Shown piece by piece: positions 50,801-58,431 of a stretch of DNA of 64,000 nt. The notes under the pieces are model-generated. The model saw only the letters and a program-made list of their open reading frames with translations, had not been told where the DNA came from and ran no database searches. Within the stretch, counting starts at the first letter, position 1; every line of letters starts with the position of its first letter. This stretch comes from Nipponacmea schrenckii (lineage: Eukaryota; Mollusca; Gastropoda; Lottiidae): the NCBI GenBank assembly GCA_030562195.1, contig CM060199.1, forward strand, positions 36,910,338-36,974,337, written 5' to 3'. Made by a program: the position numbers and the translations under genes.

Positions 50801-51092
50801 ATCTATTGTCATATGAAATTCCTTTGACCTTGAATAAGTCATCCAGTTCTAAATGGATTATCTAAGAAAGATCAATGCCAAGAGGTTTGATCAAGGACCA
50901 GCTGGTAGAAAGGATTTTTAATTGTGAACCTAAGTTGTTATCTTTGTAAAACATATTACTTTGTATTGGGGTGAAAAGAAACCTCTCGTTTCTCTATTTC
51001 AGATATATATTACCCATAAGAATCAAGTGCCAATGTTGGTGGCTCCTCCTTCCAGTAAAAAATCCAAACTTTTTAAAATTTTTAAGAAATAA
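26802..51092 (+). CDS. DGKB: type I diacylglycerol kinase, DGKB-like (908 aa, 24 coding exons)
   Basis: Phosphorylates diacylglycerol to phosphatidic acid, ending DAG signalling; type I members are calcium-stimulated and move to membranes. I joined 24 exons from the ATG at 26802 to the TAA at 51090-51092; every junction has GT/AG ends and a consistent phase, giving 2,727 coding bases. Domains: recoverin-homology region (about 5-85); unusually long Ser/His-rich linker (about 86-265); EF hands with loops at 286-297 and 331-342, both with complete Asp/Glu ligands; C1a (369-418, perfect H-x12-C-x2-C-x13-C-x2-C-x4-H-x2-C-x7-C); C1b (434-482, atypical spacing as in type I kinases); catalytic domain from about 535 with GGDGS (598-602) and [10 protein letters not shown] (625-634); accessory domain to the basic C-terminus. 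The start [13 protein letters not shown], the linker after C1b and the Lys-rich insert (787-802) resemble DGKB more than DGKA or DGKG. GGDGS replaces the common GGDGT, a conservative change. Vertebrate type I kinases are about 735-804 aa; the excess lies in the linker. Confidence 0.96.
26814..27109. other. start of kinase intron 2
   Basis: Unique AT-rich intron sequence with no recognised feature. Confidence 0.4.
27110..27478 (+). mobile_element. 3' end of a non-LTR retrotransposon (LINE)
   Basis: 27171-27284 reads [13 protein letters not shown], then [12 protein letters not shown], then TAA. This is the conserved C-terminal tail of CR1/L2-like reverse transcriptases. A 3' UTR follows with TTAAGCGCATTGAGATT and AATGCGCTATATAAGAATAAA, and then an (ATT)n tail (about 27447-27474). 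Such 5'-truncated copies with microsatellite tails are typical of this group. No intact enzyme is present. Confidence 0.75.
27479..31734. other. kinase intron 2, no gene seen
   Basis: AT-rich; includes an (AT)n run near 28504-28519. Frames on either strand are short and unlike known families. Confidence 0.4.
31735..31814. repeat. small tandem repeat, about 20-base unit, four copies
   Basis: The unit TTTGTGGCAAAAACAGTGA and variants appear four times, diverging toward the right end. Confidence 0.75.
31815..32706. other. kinase intron 2, unique
   Basis: No feature recognised. Confidence 0.35.
32707..33765. repeat. minisatellite, 30-base unit, about 35 copies
   Basis: Unit TACATGATGTGATCAGTCCT plus ATGATATTGG with many substitutions and length variants. 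More degenerate than the other arrays, so probably older. Confidence 0.88.
33766..34218. other. end of kinase intron 2
   Basis: Unique sequence ending with the TATTTTTCAG acceptor of exon 3. Confidence 0.45.
34219..34270 (+). CDS. DGKB: DGK exon 3: start of recoverin-homology region
   Basis: Encodes residues 5-22, [17 protein letters not shown], in phase 0 to 1, with donor GTAAGT. The string is close to the type I kinase N-terminus, where this segment opens the recoverin-homology domain. Confidence 0.92.
34271..40178. other. kinase intron 3, no gene seen
   Basis: A 5.9 kb intron. The longest frame (35238-35552, 104 codons) has no family signal. A third copy of the dispersed motif lies at 37937-37969. 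No arrays or coding exons recognised. Confidence 0.4.
37937..37969 (+). repeat. dispersed motif, copy 3
   Basis: AGGTGCAGAAGAGTAGGACG followed by TAAAACTCCATT. It is flanked by near-duplicate CAGATTTCACAGGA strings at 37912-37925 and 37971-37984, which may be a target-site duplication of an inserted short element. Confidence 0.55.
40179..40255 (+). CDS. DGKB: DGK exon 4: recoverin-homology region
   Basis: Residues 22-47, reading [20 protein letters not shown] and onward to NPEE. Acceptor TTTTATAG, donor GTTAGT, phase 1 to 0. [13 protein letters not shown] closely resembles the DGKB segment. Confidence 0.95.
40518..40869 (+). CDS. DGKB: DGK exon 5: end of recoverin region and His-rich linker
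   Basis: Residues 48-165. The first part ([18 protein letters not shown] to FLSFMKK) completes the recoverin-homology domain. From about 118 the linker becomes Lys/His-rich with a repeated [20 protein letters not shown] heptad-like motif and a SDKSHRHDS tail. Acceptor ATTTCAG, donor GTATTT. Confidence 0.95.
40870..42143. other. kinase intron 5
   Basis: No gene; contains a pyrimidine tract (CTCCCTCCCCCCCACTTCCC, 41454-41473) and an AT-rich remainder. Confidence 0.45.
42144..42293 (+). CDS. DGKB: DGK exon 6: linker
   Basis: Residues 165-215, phase 1 to 1. Includes [20 protein letters not shown] followed by a Ser/His/Lys tail. It is absent or much shorter in vertebrate type I kinases as I know them, so it may be lineage-specific or alternatively spliced; as a phase 1-1 exon of 150 bases it could be skipped without shifting the frame. 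Confidence 0.9.
42580..43965. repeat. minisatellite, 25-base unit, about 50 copies, filling intron 6
   Basis: Unit CTGAGGGTCTCACATGTTGA plus AGATA, with a second common variant carrying CATGGGGTATCACATGTTGA. The array occupies most of intron 6 (42294-43992) and ends only about 30 bases before exon 7, so it lies next to the branch point and polypyrimidine tract. Confidence 0.95.
43993..44187 (+). CDS. DGKB: DGK exon 7: linker and pre-EF helix
   Basis: Residues 215-280, phase 1 to 1. Ends with [20 protein letters not shown], the strongly conserved segment before the first EF hand. Upstream part is linker (Ser/Gln/Arg-rich). Confidence 0.95.
44496..44545 (+). CDS. DGKB: DGK exon 8: EF-hand 1 loop
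   Basis: Residues 280-296, [17 protein letters not shown]. With the Glu that opens exon 9 this makes a complete 12-residue calcium loop (286-297). Confidence 0.95.
44858..44932 (+). CDS. DGKB: DGK exon 9: between the EF hands
   Basis: Residues 297-321, including [16 protein letters not shown], phase 0 to 0. Matches the inter-EF helices of type I kinases. Confidence 0.94.
45208..45327 (+). CDS. DGKB: DGK exon 10: EF-hand 2
   Basis: Residues 322-361. Calcium loop [12 protein letters not shown] (331-342) has all ligands. It is followed by [11 protein letters not shown], a conserved type I segment. The frame stays open beyond the donor (GTAGGG) to 45552, so intron retention would add about 75 residues. 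Confidence 0.94.
45396..45622. repeat. tandem duplication, two copies of about 115 bases in intron 10
   Basis: Copies start at 45396 and 45511 and share TTTTAGGTGTGTCTCTTGAA and ATATTGAAAGAAAAAGGTT. In both copies this core is bounded by TTTTAG on the left and a GT after AAAAAG on the right, so it looks like a mini-exon, but its frame does not fit exon 10. Confidence 0.75.
45725..45842 (+). CDS. DGKB: DGK exon 11: C1a, first half
   Basis: Residues 362-401. Begins [20 protein letters not shown], giving the first C1 His (369), Cys 382 and 385 and Cys 399. C1 domains bind zinc; in type I kinases they flank the catalytic region and need not bind phorbol ester. Confidence 0.95.
46162..46250 (+). 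CDS. DGKB: DGK exon 12: C1a, second half
   Basis: Residues 401-430, [17 protein letters not shown], which completes the zinc ligands. Acceptor TATTTGTAG, donor GTAATA. Confidence 0.94.
46446..46490. repeat. short foldback in intron 12
   Basis: AAGGGAGATAAG pairs imperfectly with GTTATCTTCCCCTT across about 17 bases. It is the same type as the foldback at 2787-2840 and lies just upstream of the exon 13 acceptor. Confidence 0.4.
46502..46618 (+). CDS. DGKB: DGK exon 13: C1b, first half
   Basis: Residues 431-469, [20 protein letters not shown] and onward to WCHLT. Phase 0 to 0, acceptor TTATTTCAG. Confidence 0.95.
46795..46893 (+). CDS. DGKB: DGK exon 14: C1b, second half
   Basis: Residues 470-502, [20 protein letters not shown] and [14 protein letters not shown]. 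Ends phase 0. Confidence 0.95.
46894..47507. other. kinase intron 14, mostly foldback element
   Basis: The intron contains a hairpin of about 170 bases (47243-47415) and, before it, a palindromic TTGACGTCGTCAAG (47138-47151). No exon is seen. Confidence 0.5.
47243..47415. repeat. long near-perfect hairpin (arms about 84 bases)
   Basis: The arms 47265-47305 and 47352-47392 (41 bases) are complementary with one mismatch. Pairing continues outward (TATAAGAATTAAAC against its partner) and inward to a 5-base loop between AAATGA and TCATTT near 47328, with scattered mismatches. No coding potential. It is likely a young foldback transposon (MITE) copy; a small-RNA source is possible but unproven. 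Confidence 0.8.
47508..47579 (+). CDS. DGKB: DGK exon 15: linker between C1b and kinase domain
   Basis: Residues 503-526, [20 protein letters not shown] and GPMQ. A similar Lys/Ser-rich linker with an RxxSV/DSxNLDG-like string occurs in DGKB. Confidence 0.9.
47668..47759 (+). CDS. DGKB: DGK exon 16: start of catalytic domain
   Basis: Residues 527-557, including [18 protein letters not shown], the conserved opening strand and loop of the kinase fold. Phase 0 to 2. Confidence 0.96.
47934..48094 (+). CDS. DGKB: DGK exon 17: ATP-site glycine motif
   Basis: Residues 557-611. Contains [13 protein letters not shown] and [17 protein letters not shown]; the GGDG glycine is required for activity in the family. 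Ser follows in place of the usual Thr. Confidence 0.96.
48238..48327 (+). CDS. DGKB: DGK exon 18: [10 protein letters not shown] motif
   Basis: Residues 611-641, [20 protein letters not shown] followed by GG. Fully conserved catalytic segment. Confidence 0.96.
48582..48748 (+). CDS. DGKB: DGK exon 19: catalytic domain
   Basis: Residues 641-696, [20 protein letters not shown] through the acidic [10 protein letters not shown] to NNYFSIGV at the donor GTAAGT. The last 20-odd bases and the donor are copied in tandem downstream. Confidence 0.95.
48749..49045. repeat. tandem copies of exon 19 end plus splice donor
   Basis: About five diverged copies of a unit of about 55-60 bases (AATTATTACTTCTCAATTGGA plus GTGGTAAGTTAATATTTCAC) follow exon 19. 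The founder is the exon tail itself (48723-48770). Several copies keep GTGGTAAGT, so the intron offers extra donor-like sites. Confidence 0.85.
49074..49138 (+). CDS. DGKB: DGK exon 20: start of accessory domain
   Basis: Residues 697-718, [20 protein letters not shown], phase 0 to 2. Nearly invariant in type I kinases; Cys 701 stands where Ala is usual (ASIAH). Confidence 0.95.
49251..49341 (+). CDS. DGKB: DGK exon 21: accessory domain
   Basis: Residues 718-748, [20 protein letters not shown], phase 2 to 0. Acceptor ATATTGTAG, donor GTGGGT. Confidence 0.95.
49652..49862 (+). CDS. DGKB: DGK exon 22: accessory domain with Lys-rich insert
   Basis: Residues 749-819. [14 protein letters not shown] is the conserved strand; [18 protein letters not shown] (about 785-802) is a basic insert found in the same position, with different sequence, in DGKB. 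Confidence 0.95.
50051..50171 (+). CDS. DGKB: DGK exon 23: accessory domain
   Basis: Residues 819-859, [20 protein letters not shown] then [11 protein letters not shown]. Conserved GQ-Y-GL-SAGRRLAQC pattern. Confidence 0.95.
50497..50557 (+). CDS. DGKB: DGK exon 24: PMQIDGEPW motif
   Basis: Residues 859-879, [17 protein letters not shown], a diagnostic type I C-terminal segment. Phase 2 to 0. Confidence 0.95.
51003..51092 (+). CDS. DGKB: DGK exon 25: C-terminus and stop
   Basis: Residues 880-908, [20 protein letters not shown] then SKLFKIFKK and TAA (51090-51092). The short Lys/Phe tail could aid membrane contact, which is inference. Confidence 0.94.
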   Translation: MYITHKNQVPMLVAPPSSKKSKLFKIFKK

Positions 51093-51394
51093 TTGTGAGT
51101 TATTGGTATTTTAAGATATATATGCTACTGAATCAGATTACTTTAATTACGCAATTTCATAAAGTATAAGGTCTACATGATATTGTACGGAAAGTAAGTC
51201 AGTTGTCTCAAGCTCATATAGCATGAAACTGAGTATGGTAACAAAATGTTTTTGGGGTTCTATTTTTAAAAGAATAAAAGTTGTACAAGTGCTTAAGTGT
51301 TATAGCCCACTGGAAATAAAAGAAACAAATATTTGTCTGTTTTATAATAATATTATATCTTGTTTTATTTCAGATAATCTTGATGTTAAATAAA
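51093..51394 (+). other. DGKB: kinase 3' UTR, possible spliced UTR and polyA signal
   Basis: A donor-like TT|GTGAGT at 51095 and an acceptor-like TTTTATTTCAG ending at 51373 could define a 279-base UTR intron. AATAAA follows at 51389-51394 and would serve either a spliced or an unspliced 3' end. Splicing here is unproven. Confidence 0.4.
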
Positions 51395-51933
51395 AAACAT
51401 ACAACATTCTTTTTTCCTTTCTCATTTTGCAATTTAATCAAAAGATTTTGCTAAGCCAAGACTTTTTTATAATAAAAATCTGAAAAATGGTGTGAAAAAA
51501 TGAATGGATGAAAACTACTAGGAGAGAGTGTGGTAGATGTAGAACTGTGAAATAAACAAACTACACAGATAGCAAGATTTATAGTTTTAAATGTCACAGA
51601 TCCATCAATAGTTACAAACGAGAATCTCGAATGACTAGTGAAAATATGGAAACGGTTGGAAATATTTTATATTCCTATAATGTAATAAGTTATGTTGAAT
51701 AACTACATTATTCTAGTTATTGTGTAATCTTCACCAAGTGATTTGGGAAAACAGCAACAATACCTTGAAAATTGCATAAAGCCAAGAATAGACAAAGTTC
51801 TGGGGTCCGGTTCAGGTTTATCTATACAGTAGGTAATAGGAGAAACTAATCATGTCCGCATAGTGTAGCCTTACTCTGTGTATTAGGTTCTACTATTTTC
51901 TATTGTAGAGATAATTCCTTGACTATTCCCACC
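51395..51933. other. 3' flank of kinase gene
   Basis: No gene or repeat recognised. Confidence 0.4.
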
Positions 51934-52312
51934 TTTAAAGTTATTTTGATAACTGCCTAAGGTTATTTTGATAACTGCATATAGTTATTTTAATAACTGC
52001 ATACAGTAATTTTAATAACTGAATAATTAATCATATAACTGCATATAGTTATTTTGATAACATCAAAAAAGTAATTATGATAACTGCATATAGTTATTTT
52101 AATAACTGCATACAGTAATTTTAATAACTGCATAAAGTTATTTTAATAACTGCATACAGTAATTTTAATAACTAATAATTAATATTAATTAATATAGTTA
52201 TTTTGATAACATCAAAAAAGTAATTATGATAACTGCATATAGTTATTTTGATTACCGCATAAATTCATATAAGTAACTGCATAAAGTTAATTTGGATAAC
52301 TGTGTAAAAGCA
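51934..52312. repeat. tandem repeat, 22-base unit, about 16 copies
   Basis: Unit ATAACTGCATATAGTTATTTTA alternates with a CATACAGTAATTTTA variant. The AGTTATTTTAATAACT core is self-complementary, so the array can fold into short hairpins. Confidence 0.85.
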
Positions 52313-55300
52313 CTGACAATAACTACTGTATATGATGGAATAAGACAGTAAAGTATAGTGTTGGTATAGGACAGAACAATTCAGTGTAAAACTACTGTAA
52401 TATAGACTGTAGAAAGTATGATAAGAAGTTGAAAGTATTACACCTAATCTCTCCTTAACAAGTAGTGTGCTGTTAGGTTTTCTATCCTATTTATCTTTAT
52501 ATTTTTATCTCCATCCATTATTTACCCCCATCATTTGTTATTGTTGTTTATTTAATTTTGTCAATATTATTTATATAGCAATACAAACTTAGAGTGTTGT
52601 CTCTTTTCCTTTCGGCCTCATACATAATTATATAGCCTTTTAAAATTTTATTTGAAATATTTCAATTTTCCCATTTGTATTATCTCCAATATCTTTTTTA
52701 TTCATTCTAGATCCTAAAAAGCTTATTGAATGTTATTATTTTATTCATTTCTATGACAGGAATATATTATTAACATTATATATATGTATGTATAATTATA
52801 TATCACCAAAGGAATATTCCCATTGGAATTTTTTATATTCATTAATGATCTAAGAACCACACATTAGGCTTGTTAAGTAGTCCCTCGTTATACATCATCT
52901 TGTATGACATTATAATGAGATTTACAATGTAATTTAACATTTCTCATTTAGTTCAGTTTTGATTGTATTCAAGATATTGTAAGATATTCATCAGTTATGA
53001 TCCTTTATTTCAATCAATTTCAATATATTAACTTATATCTCAGACAATTTGCAAAAAGTATATAAAATTCTCATTATTCCATTCTTGAAGATCTGCTTAT
53101 TATAATCTCCTGCCTGTTGTTCTACAGATAGACTAAATAGTAGTTAGTAGTTTCTTATGACCGGTGCCTACTATTATAACTCATACCAAACTATTTTAAG
53201 CTAGTGCATTAGTTTCCTGTGCCATTTCCATTATAATTTCTTTTATGACATAATAGTTTTAATAGGTAGGCCCAATAAAAATCTAACATCTCTACATGAT
53301 TACTAATATTCTGAATTTCAATTTTTTCAATTAGGAAATGCTTTAAAATGTCCATATAAGCTGTTTTATCTGCCATCTGCAGAATTTATAATATAACTGT
53401 GCTAAAATCTTCCAAAGAGAGTCTTTTTTTTAATCCAGAGGAAAAACATGACGATTTCTTACCATTTTTTATAAACTGTGTACAATTATTGTTACATGGC
53501 AGCTAAACAAACTATAATTTTTCTTCCAGTTAAATATAGCATACATAATAGTTATATCTTGTATTTCAATATCTTTATTTCAACTGACTTTTTCAAAGTA
53601 TCATAATATGAAATTTCTGGCCTGTTGAATGAAATTTTTAATGTGAATGGAGCAAATTTGGCAGAATTTATTTAAGAGTTCAATGAGTCAAAATGTGACT
53701 TATTTTAAGCCCTTCATTCTCAAAGGAAGATATTTTTGAGCTCCTGTCAGACATGACTGGTAAATATGATAAGGAAAACCATGAGAACTAGTTTAAAAGA
53801 ACTTTTTCATATATATTCCTTATATCATGATACATTCTATTTGTTTTCATGTTAAGTATAAATTATCATTTTATTGCAGAGTTACATTCCAAAAAGGTTT
53901 TATTTCGTTTTGTGAAATCTTTTTGGAGTGTGAACATTGCCTAATTATAACTTGTCCTTTAGAAATGGTCATGTATCATTTCTGAAACCTGTGTGCTTTA
54001 GCTTTTTTTAAGGAGTTCATTGCAATATTGAAAATTCAAGATGCCGCCCAAAATTTTTAAAAAACCCTTGATATTCGATATAAACCACACACTGTACACT
54101 TCACACCAATATTATTATTTCATTATTATTATAGTGGGCACAACATGGCACTTATATAAATACTCCTGTAGACTCACAGTTAAATTAGTTCTTTATCTCG
54201 TTTAGAATCTCACAGTTCAATACTTGTTTATCATGACATCAGTCAGTCTAAATCATTTCTATCAGACATTCAATACACTAATATACACTAGCAAATAGTA
54301 TATAATCACTTTCTTACTTATTTAATTCTATATAGTCAATAATTACCTGGGTTTATAAACCACATTTTATTTTTTTGTTATATGTTATAGTGGCATGCTA
54401 AATAATTAGACCTTACTGCATTACTTGTATAAAGTGTATCGCCTAATGTACAGACTTGTTGAACTAAAGGCAGGGACAGTATTTTGTAGATATATTTAAA
54501 CTTGTAGCTTTTTAGATCAGATTTCCAGCTTGCAATCTAGATAGCTATAATTCAGGTGGTTCCTCAACAATATAGAGACCCATTTCTTAAGCTTGGTTTT
54601 TTTTTATATGACTTTAAGAAATTTAACTAATGCTCAATCAAGAATTTGTGCATGTTATTGTCAAAAGAAGGTGTAAACATTAATGTTTTCTCAACTTTGA
54701 TTAAGATTATGCGGGCATATCTTTTTTAAAGTGCTTCATGTTTTTATTATTATTCTTCAATAAGTGTAATTTTAATTATTATTAAAGTTATTATTATGAT
54801 TATTAATATTATTATCTTGTAGACTCTCTTTGTGATATATAATAAGCTTTTAATTATTGTAAGTTGCTATCAAAATGACAAGCAAATATTTGGAGAATTT
54901 TAATAAATTGTTTTTGTTGAAACATATTGTGTTTTTGTGGCAGTTATATTCAGACCTAATCAGTGACAAATGTATATGACTTCATATGATGAATTTAGCC
55001 CTGGAAAAGAGATTAACTATTTTGCCTTTGTGTAGTTAGTGTAAAGTTCACTTTATAGATGTTTTCTCTCCGGCCAGAACAGTTAAAACGTAAAAGACCA
55101 GTTTTCAGTTTAATAATAATGAGAACAGGTCAAGGTCGCATTCCATATTTCACACCACATATCAGTCAATAAAACTCTAGGAGAGCTAATAACTGAGTTG
55201 TTAATATGCAATTGATATAGTTTCAATTTTCATTCACAACAATAATATTTATTTAGTTATATGTTGAAATTATATCACGTTTTGTTTCTTATCTTACCAT

Positions 55301-55541
55301 TTGTATCTGAATAGGGGGTAGACATTCCTCTAGAGTTGATTAAATTAAACCACTTGGTCATACATAGATGTATTTATGAACTATCCCAAAGCAAAGGAAT
55401 AACGCAAAATAAACTTTCATTTAGTACTATGCATTTATATAAACTTGCTTTTTTCATATATTGAATTATTTTTCTAATACTGTCCCAGTAAATATAAATC
55501 AAACTTTCCTTTAAACATTTATTAAAATCTGAACCTTACCT
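52313..55541. other. intergenic, no gene seen
   Basis: Very AT-rich; includes ATT/TTA-rich stretches near 54740-54820. No coding frame or RNA gene recognised. Long 3' UTR isoforms of the kinase could extend here. Confidence 0.4.
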
Positions 55542-56449
55542 TTGACACTGATACAATCTGAAATATCCCTTATATACTTGATACAATCTGAAATATCCCT
55601 AATATACTTGATACAATCTGAAATATCCCTTACATACTTGATACAATCTGAAATATCCCTTATATACTTGACACAATCTGTAATATCCCTTTTATACTTG
55701 ATACAATCTGAAATATTCCTTACATACTTGATACAATTTGAAATATCCCTTATATACTTGATACAATCTGAAATATCCCTTACATACTTGATACAATTTG
55801 AAATATCCCTTATATACTTGATACAATCTGAAATATTCCTTACATACTTGATACAATTTGAAATATCCCTTATATACTTGATACAATCTGAAATATCCCT
55901 TACATACTTGATACAATCTGAAATATCCCTTATATACTTGATACAATCTGAAATATCCCTTTTATACTTGATACAATCTGAAATATCCCTAATATACTTG
56001 ATACAATCTGAAATATCCCTTATATACTTGATGCAATCTGAAATATCCCTTTTATACTTGATGCAATCTGAAATATCCCTTATATACTTTTATACTTGAT
56101 GCAATCTGCAATATCCCTTATATACTTGATGCAATCTGAAATATCCCTAATATACTTGATGCAATCTGCAATATCCCTTATATACTTGATGCAATCTGAA
56201 ATATCCCTAATATACTTGATGCAATCTGAAATATCCCTTATATACTTGATGCAATCTGCAATATCCCTAATATACTTGATGCAATCTGAAATATCCTTAA
56301 TATACTTGATGCAATCTGAAATATCCCTTATATACTTGATGCAATCTGCAATATCCCTAATATACTTGATGCAATCTGAAATATCCCTAATATACTTGAT
56401 GCAATCTGAAATATCCCTTGTATACTTGATGCAATCTGCAATATCCCTG
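55542..56449. repeat. minisatellite, 30-base unit, about 30 copies
   Basis: Unit ACTTGATACAATCTGAAATA plus TCCCTTATAT, with a left domain using ATACAATC and a right domain using ATGCAATC. Because 30 is divisible by three, frames of 185 and 123 codons stay open on the plus strand (YLIQSEISLI repeated) and 84 on the minus strand. I read these as artefacts of the array. Confidence 0.95.
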
Positions 56450-56985
56450 TTTATAAATTTGCTTTAGCACAATCTAATAATTTACACTTGATACTAAACG
56501 GATGTACCCATGTAGGAATTTCCGAAGCTCAACGCAATTCCCGCACCCTCGGAAACAATTTCCTGGGGCAATAAACTATTTTATCTTATAGGCAAAAGAG
56601 GCAGGTTATAAAAGGTCTACAAGATAAAATGTGATATTTATTATAAACCTTGCAATGTGGTGTGATTTATCGTTATTGTGATTCTTATTCCAAACGGTTC
56701 CATCCATCCAAGAAGAGATTATAGTGAAGAAGGAAAAGTTCACGAAATCGTTGTTATCCGTATCTAATAGTTCAAAGTGGGACAAAGGACTTCTTTTGCA
56801 CTTATTATCTTGCAATCTAGTTCACTTCGCAATAATTGATGTACAAGGTCTCTCCTCCTGTTTGAACTGTCCTAATCTACTGATTTAATGTAGGTTATCA
56901 CAATTTATATTTTGATTGAGGCGAATGATAAGATTCAAACTATTAACAGTTCACGTGTTATTTTATTATTGTCGGAGCAATAAAC
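56450..56985. other. upstream region of peptide gene A
   Basis: No clear TATA box. A minus-strand frame at 56606-56815 contains DTDNNDFVNFSFF, which looks like a degenerate EF-hand loop lacking the final Glu; too weak to call a gene. A possible acceptor (TTATTGTCGGAG) sits 8 bases before the ATG of gene A. Confidence 0.35.
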
Positions 56986-57435
56986 ATGTATTGTGTCGAC
57001 GGCTATCTTTTGTTATTGGCATGTACTGTAACATGCCTTGCTGGTTCACTTGATCATGTTAAAATCACAAATGAACCGAAAGGCCGTTCAGAACCCACGA
57101 GGATGAACACACCTGTTAGTCCACAGTATTTTCGTGTTGAGGATCCTATTCTGGATGAACTTACGAAGACTCTTCAGAGTTATGAGGAATATCCTGAGAT
57201 GCCATATCTTCCAATAGAAGAAACAGAAGAAACAGTTCCAATAGAACTTCCAGATAACTACGAATTACCAGATAATTTATCGGAATTGCAACGTGAGCAA
57301 CTTCCAGAGGTGATTGAAGAGGACATTACTTCAGTTTGTGAGACAAAAGCTTGTATGGACTTAATGGCAAAGTTTGCATCCTGGAAGGAGTCGAGACATG
57401 ATGATACCAAACCTGGAAGTGGTAGATGGGGTTAA
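56986..57435 (+). CDS. secreted peptide precursor A (amylin/CGRP-like C-terminus)
   Basis: 149 aa. Residues 1-20 (MYCVDGYLLLLACTVTCLAG) form a signal peptide. An acidic Pro/Glu-rich pro-region follows (about 50-113, with PEMPYLPIEETEETVPIELP). The C-terminal 36 residues hold SVCETKACMDLMAKF (Cys 118 and 123) and end SGRWG, so a carboxyl Trp-amide is expected if the Gly is used. This C-x4-C ring with Thr at the second ring position, a short helix and an amide end is the layout of amylin/CGRP peptides, but similarity is short and homology is inferred. Odd: unlike genes B and C, no basic residue precedes the Ile at 114. AATAAA follows at 57638-57643. Convergent with gene B. Processing into a peptide hormone is not shown. 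Confidence 0.72.
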   Translation: MYCVDGYLLLLACTVTCLAGSLDHVKITNEPKGRSEPTRMNTPVSPQYFRVEDPILDELTKTLQSYEEYPEMPYLPIEETEETVPIELPDNYELPDNLSELQREQLPEVIEEDITSVCETKACMDLMAKFASWKESRHDDTKPGSGRWG

Positions 57436-58359
57436 TTATGTGACATTGATAAACTTAAAGTTGGGTGAAAGGATTAATAACTGTAAGAAATATCAATTTA
57501 TCTGATTTTCTCATTCGAATTAAATGTGAATATTCTATTGGATTTACAGTGTTGTGTTTATGCTGTATCTGTTGTTGAGTTCTTTGTTCATTTTTTAAGC
57601 TGACTTTAAAACCGTCCATCAATATTCTCACGTTGTCAATAAAACTATTTAGCCTATTACCGTGTATTCCAGATGATTGCCTCGCCTGCTTTAAAACAAA
57701 CATTTGAGGGAGCAAGATTTTTCCAAGGACAACATTGAAAGTTGTTCAAAATGTTACCGACCTGTCTGAAAGTTTTGAAATACGTCTCAACTCCATGAAA
57801 TGTTGATGATATTTCCAACACAAATTGTAACTGAATCAAAATTTAAATAGTTGATGATATATAAATTGTCCTTATAGATTTTGACTACAGATAGACTACA
57901 TGCAATATATTCATATCATGGATATGTTTATCCAGATGAGCACCTCAAATTGTATTTAAGGAAACTCAATCGAAACATTTATTATTAAGTATGATTACTA
58001 TATTATTATATTTTGAACATAAGACACCATTCAGTACAAATGCAGACATTACGTATTTTACAATATTAAACAAAAAAACAGTACTTGGATCAATAATTAA
58101 TACAGGAGATTGCAAAAATTCTTCAATAAATCGTTTAAAATTCAATTTAAAAGTTGAAAAATCGAAAATTTCACAAATTATTCTTATAATTCATAATGTT
58201 GACCTAAATACGCCACGGGCGAAGCTGATCATGCTTATTATTTTCAAAACACATGGTGGTAGTTCTGTTTGGATTCCATTACTATACAACTTTTGCTCCC
58301 GATTATGCCATACTTTGGACGACATTTTAATTAACCGAATGGTCTTGCTTGTACGGATT
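57436..58359. other. between convergent peptide genes A and B
   Basis: Contains the gene A polyadenylation signal (57638-57643). The 127-codon plus-strand frame 57991-58374 lacks family resemblance and is not called. Confidence 0.35.
57638..57643 (+). terminator. AATAAA polyadenylation signal of peptide gene A
   Basis: AATAAA, 203 bases after the gene A stop codon. Confidence 0.5.
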
Positions 58360-58365
58360 TTTATT
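58360..58365 (-). terminator. AATAAA polyadenylation signal of peptide gene B
   Basis: Minus-strand AATAAA (TTTATT on the plus strand), 67 bases past the gene B stop. Confidence 0.5.
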
Positions 58366-58431
58366 AACACATAAACAAATAATTATAGCTCGGAATTAAA
58401 GTTAATTTTTTTCGATTAAAAGTGAGCCGAT

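Noticed and set aside
55542..56467. Long repetitive proteins of 185 and 123 codons
   Set aside because: They are frames through a 30-base minisatellite whose unit length is a multiple of three; no promoter, signal peptide or splice context.
56606..56815. Minus-strand frame with an EF-hand-like DTDNNDFVNFSFF
   Set aside because: The loop lacks the final acidic ligand, upstream exons are not seen, and a single short motif in AT-rich DNA can arise by chance.
57991..58374. 127-codon plus-strand frame between peptide genes A and B
   Set aside because: No family signal, AT-driven composition (Ile, Leu, Asn, Lys), and it overlaps the likely 3' UTR of gene B.
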